A stretch of 6,382 nucleotides of DNA from an uncultured Clostridia bacterium. GTDB taxonomy: Bacteria; Bacillota_A; Clostridia; Christensenellales; CAG-138. Under the pieces are notes generated by a model. It saw only the letters and a list, made by a program, of their open reading frames with translations, was not told where the DNA came from and did no database searches. The translations under genes were made by a program, and so were the position numbers. Positions 4,213 to 6,382 of the stretch are shown piece by piece (within the stretch, counting starts at the first letter, position 1; the number at the start of each line of letters is the position of its first letter). The stretch covers positions 1 through 6,382 of the forward strand of contig CAMNHT010000080.1 in NCBI GenBank assembly GCA_946539625.1. Reading direction: 5' to 3'.

Positions 4213-5178
4213 TCATTCCTCCGATCCGATCAGTTTCAGTCCGTTTTCCGTGCAGAATGCCTGATTGTCCGCCGCCCATTCGAAGAAAAGCGTTTCAAAG
4301 TCCTCGCCGAAAACTTCCCTGAATTCGCCCTGTCCGATGGTCATGTTGGCAAACACGAGTTCCTTTCCGTAACGCTCCACAAGCCAGTCAAAGAAGCAGC
4401 CCGCCTCATAATAGCTCAGCATGGTCAGTGTCGGGTGCTCCAGCATCCGTTCCGTCATCACCACCGGCGCCTGACTGACGACCGAAAAGGTCTGTCCGAT
4501 CATCAAGCCGTCGCGGATTGCGGCGGCCGTCGCACAGTACATTTTCCTGATATCCGGATCTCCGTCCTGATTTGCAAAGCCGCGCGCCGCAAGCGCGGTC
4601 CTTCCGTCCTCGCTGTACGCGGAACAAAACATCCGGTTTTTACAGATGAACTTCGAAACGTATTCCGCAATCGCCTCCGACCAGAAGTTCCCGTCGATCT
4701 CGTACCGCATGCAGCTATGCGTCAGATAATGCGCGTACTCATGCAGCAGCTCGGCGAAGGCCATGTCCGGCTGATAGATTTCGATGCACGGCACGTTCCA
4801 ACGGCAGTACGCGCCGTATGCACCGAGCTGCGCCTTCTCCGTCCGACCGGAAAAGTCGGTGTAGACGTCGATGACCGGAACCTCCGTGAGATAACCGTCC
4901 AGCGCGGCGATCGCGTCTTCAAAGTCTGCTTCCTGGTTTTCAAGGAGCCGTTCCAGTCCTTCAAAGAACATCTCCTCACCGAGAAGCTCTATATCCGCCG
5001 CCGCCAGATGCCAGGTCGCGTGCGGCGTATGAATGACGTACGCATACGTTCCCTCGCTCGGTTCCATCGCATAGCCCGCGATCGTTCTTGTATCGTTCTT
5101 TTTTGTGCAGCCGGCAAAGCAACCGAGCCACAGAATCATCGCAAGCATAATCGCGGTGGCGTACCTATAGCGTTTCAT
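4213..5178 (-). CDS. Putative lipoprotein zinc metalloprotease (HExxH gluzincin-like), unnamed
   Basis: I recognise the fold type but not a named protein. The 321-aa product starts with a lipoprotein-type signal: basic MKRYRY, a hydrophobic core (7-19) and FAGC with the candidate lipidated Cys24 (Cys20 is an alternative). After a linker comes HEYAH (146-150), the HExxH zinc motif with catalytic Glu147, and then WSEAIAEY (166-173), where Glu168 or Glu172 could be the third zinc ligand as in gluzincins. The YYEAGCFFDWLVERYG segment (256-271) resembles the helix common after the active site in peptidase-MA-like proteins. A cell-surface peptidase anchored outside the membrane is the likely form; its substrate is unknown. 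The start has AGAGAGGA 6 nt upstream, and the gene begins 14 nt after RNase J and ends 1 nt before ylbF, so the three probably form one operon. Seven Cys in the mature part is high for a secreted protein of this group. Confidence 0.8.
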   Translation of the reverse strand: MKRYRYATAIMLAMILWLGCFAGCTKKNDTRTIAGYAMEPSEGTYAYVIHTPHATWHLAAADIELLGEEMFFEGLERLLENQEADFEDAIAALDGYLTEVPVIDVYTDFSGRTEKAQLGAYGAYCRWNVPCIEIYQPDMAFAELLHEYAHYLTHSCMRYEIDGNFWSEAIAEYVSKFICKNRMFCSAYSEDGRTALAARGFANQDGDPDIRKMYCATAAAIRDGLMIGQTFSVVSQAPVVMTERMLEHPTLTMLSYYEAGCFFDWLVERYGKELVFANMTIGQGEFREVFGEDFETLFFEWAADNQAFCTENGLKLIGSEE

Positions 5179-5192
5179 AACGAATCCTCTCT

Positions 5193-6382
5193 TTATATCT
5201 CGATTACGATCGGCAGGATCATCGGCGTACGGCCGGTCTTATCGAGCAGGAACGACCGGAGCCTGTTTTTCACGGAGTTCTTGATTGCCGGATAATCGGA
5301 CTTGTTCGTGCCTTCAAAGCGTTTTGCCGTCTCGTACACGAGCTCGCTTGCCTCAGAGATCAGCGGCTCATTGTCGCGCATGTAAATGAACCCGCGTGAG
5401 TAGAGCTCGACCGGCGCAAGGAGCCTGCCGGTTTCCGTATCAAGCACGATCACCGCCGAAACAAGCCCGTCCACGGAGAGAAGCTTCCGATCGTTCAGCA
5501 CGACGTCCTCGACGCTCGTAAGCCCGTCGACCATGAAGCTTCCCGCCTGCACGGTTTCGTTCATGACGCCTTTTCTGGCAGTCAGTTCGATCACAGAGCC
5601 GTTTTGCGCAATAAACACACGTTCCGGATCGACGCCCATTTCCTTCGCAAGATCGGCATGCATCTTAAGATGCCGCGCTTCGCCGTGCACCGGGATGAAA
5701 AATTTCGGCTTTACAATGCCGAGCATGAGCCTTAGCTCGCCCGCGCAGGCATGTCCGGACACATGCACGTCCGCCATGCGGTCATAGACCACGTCCGCGC
5801 CCTTTTCGTACAGCGCGTTGATGACGCGTGCGACGCCGCGTTCGTTGCCCGGGATCGCGCTTGCCGAAATGATGACCGTATCGCCCGCGCCGACGTTCAG
5901 CTTGTGCGTGGCGTTCGCCATACGAAACAGTCCGCTCATCGGCTCGCCCTGGCTGCCGGTGGTCATGACGCAGACCATGCTGTCCGGCAGGTTTTTGAGA
6001 TGTTCCACGCGCACGATCTTGTCGGCGGGGATGTGCAGATACCCGAGTTCCTGCGCGTATTTTACGATCTGCTCCATGCTTCTGCCCTGGAAGCAAAGCA
6101 CGCGTCCGTGCTCGATCGCGACGTCGGCGACCTGCTGGATGCGGTACACGTTCGACGCGAACGTCGCCACGATCACACGTCCCTGCGCCTTCGTAAAGAC
6201 GCGCTCGAAGGTCTTGCCGATCTCCTTTTCGCTCTGCGTATAGCCTGCGTGCTCGACGTTCGTACTGTCCGACATCAGCGCCAGCACGCCCTTTGAGCCG
6301 TAATATGCGAACCGATTGATGTCGATGGGCTCGCCGTCGATCGGCGTCATGTCGATCTTAAAGTCGCCCGTGTGGATCAGCG
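5193..6382 (-). CDS. rnj: Ribonuclease J, 5' end missing (runs off right edge)
   Basis: Metallo-beta-lactamase/beta-CASP ribonuclease with endonuclease and 5'-3' exonuclease activity, central to mRNA decay and rRNA maturation in Firmicutes. The last 395 residues are present; family members are about 555 aa, so roughly 160 N-terminal residues, including the HxHxDH zinc motif, lie outside. Visible from the edge are HTGDFKID with the metal-ligand Asp (partial residue 6), SDSTN (37-41), the beta-CASP region with TTGSQGEP (140-147), HVSGHA (206-211) and PVHGEARHL (230-238), all standard for RNase J. A C-terminal domain follows, ending in a conserved NRLRSFLLDKTGRTPMILPIV stretch (372-392). The open frame continues to the edge, so the ATG at 6350 is internal, not a start. 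It is the first visible gene of a probable operon with the lipoprotein and ylbF. Which paralogue (J1 or J2) cannot be told. Confidence 0.95.
   Translation of the reverse strand, partial: LIHTGDFKIDMTPIDGEPIDINRFAYYGSKGVLALMSDSTNVEHAGYTQSEKEIGKTFERVFTKAQGRVIVATFASNVYRIQQVADVAIEHGRVLCFQGRSMEQIVKYAQELGYLHIPADKIVRVEHLKNLPDSMVCVMTTGSQGEPMSGLFRMANATHKLNVGAGDTVIISASAIPGNERGVARVINALYEKGADVVYDRMADVHVSGHACAGELRLMLGIVKPKFFIPVHGEARHLKMHADLAKEMGVDPERVFIAQNGSVIELTARKGVMNETVQAGSFMVDGLTSVEDVVLNDRKLLSVDGLVSAVIVLDTETGRLLAPVELYSRGFIYMRDNEPLISEASELVYETAKRFEGTNKSDYPAIKNSVKNRLRSFLLDKTGRTPMILPIVIEI

Noticed and set aside
4171..5295. Long plus-strand frame opposite the lipoprotein gene (374 codons)
   Set aside because: It overlaps three convincing minus-strand genes with clear motifs and coupling, and its translation shows no domain.

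Overview
All supportable genes lie on the minus strand, so the biological order runs from the right edge to the left edge: RNase J (5' end outside the window), a secreted zinc-metalloprotease-like lipoprotein, ylbF, mltG, sigK, prs, a 97-residue membrane-anchored protein, and the first 23 codons of a paralogue of that protein. The gene content (RNase J, YlbF, a full-length pro-sigma-K, AGGAGG-type ribosome sites, sigma-A promoters with extended -10 boxes) points to an endospore-forming Firmicute. The fairly high GC coding bias suggests a gut or rumen clostridium of the Oscillospirales kind. That lineage is an inference; no 16S or other phylogenetic marker is present.

Right third (3870-6382): RNase J, the lipoprotein and ylbF form a tight run (14-nt and 1-nt gaps) that looks like one operon. 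RNase J degrades and matures mRNA, and YlbF-family proteins are part of the RNase Y-associated Y-complex, so the run may have an RNA-turnover theme. The role of the metalloprotease in it is unknown. mltG (2679-3830) follows after 39 bp and has its own near-consensus promoter, placed so that transcription should begin at the A of its ATG, which predicts a leaderless mRNA.

Centre (2362-2678): a 317-bp gene-free stretch between mltG and sigK is packed with structure. It holds an interspersed-repeat-like sequence, two identical 40-bp direct repeats 191 bp apart, and three further perfect inverted repeats. The repeat copy next to mltG forms a rho-independent terminator. The copy next to sigK forms nearly the same hairpin over the sigK Shine-Dalgarno and start codon. 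This is the most unusual part of the window.

Left third (1-1662): sigK encodes the late mother-cell sigma factor as an intact gene with its pro-sequence and no inserted element. prs makes PRPP from ribose-5-phosphate and ATP; it has a well-defined promoter and a terminator, and its active-site motifs are variant. Beyond it are two tandem small genes sharing an N-terminal YxPxYP(K/R)K motif; the complete one carries three copies of a nine-residue motif. No tRNA, rRNA, CRISPR array, integrase or transposase gene was found.
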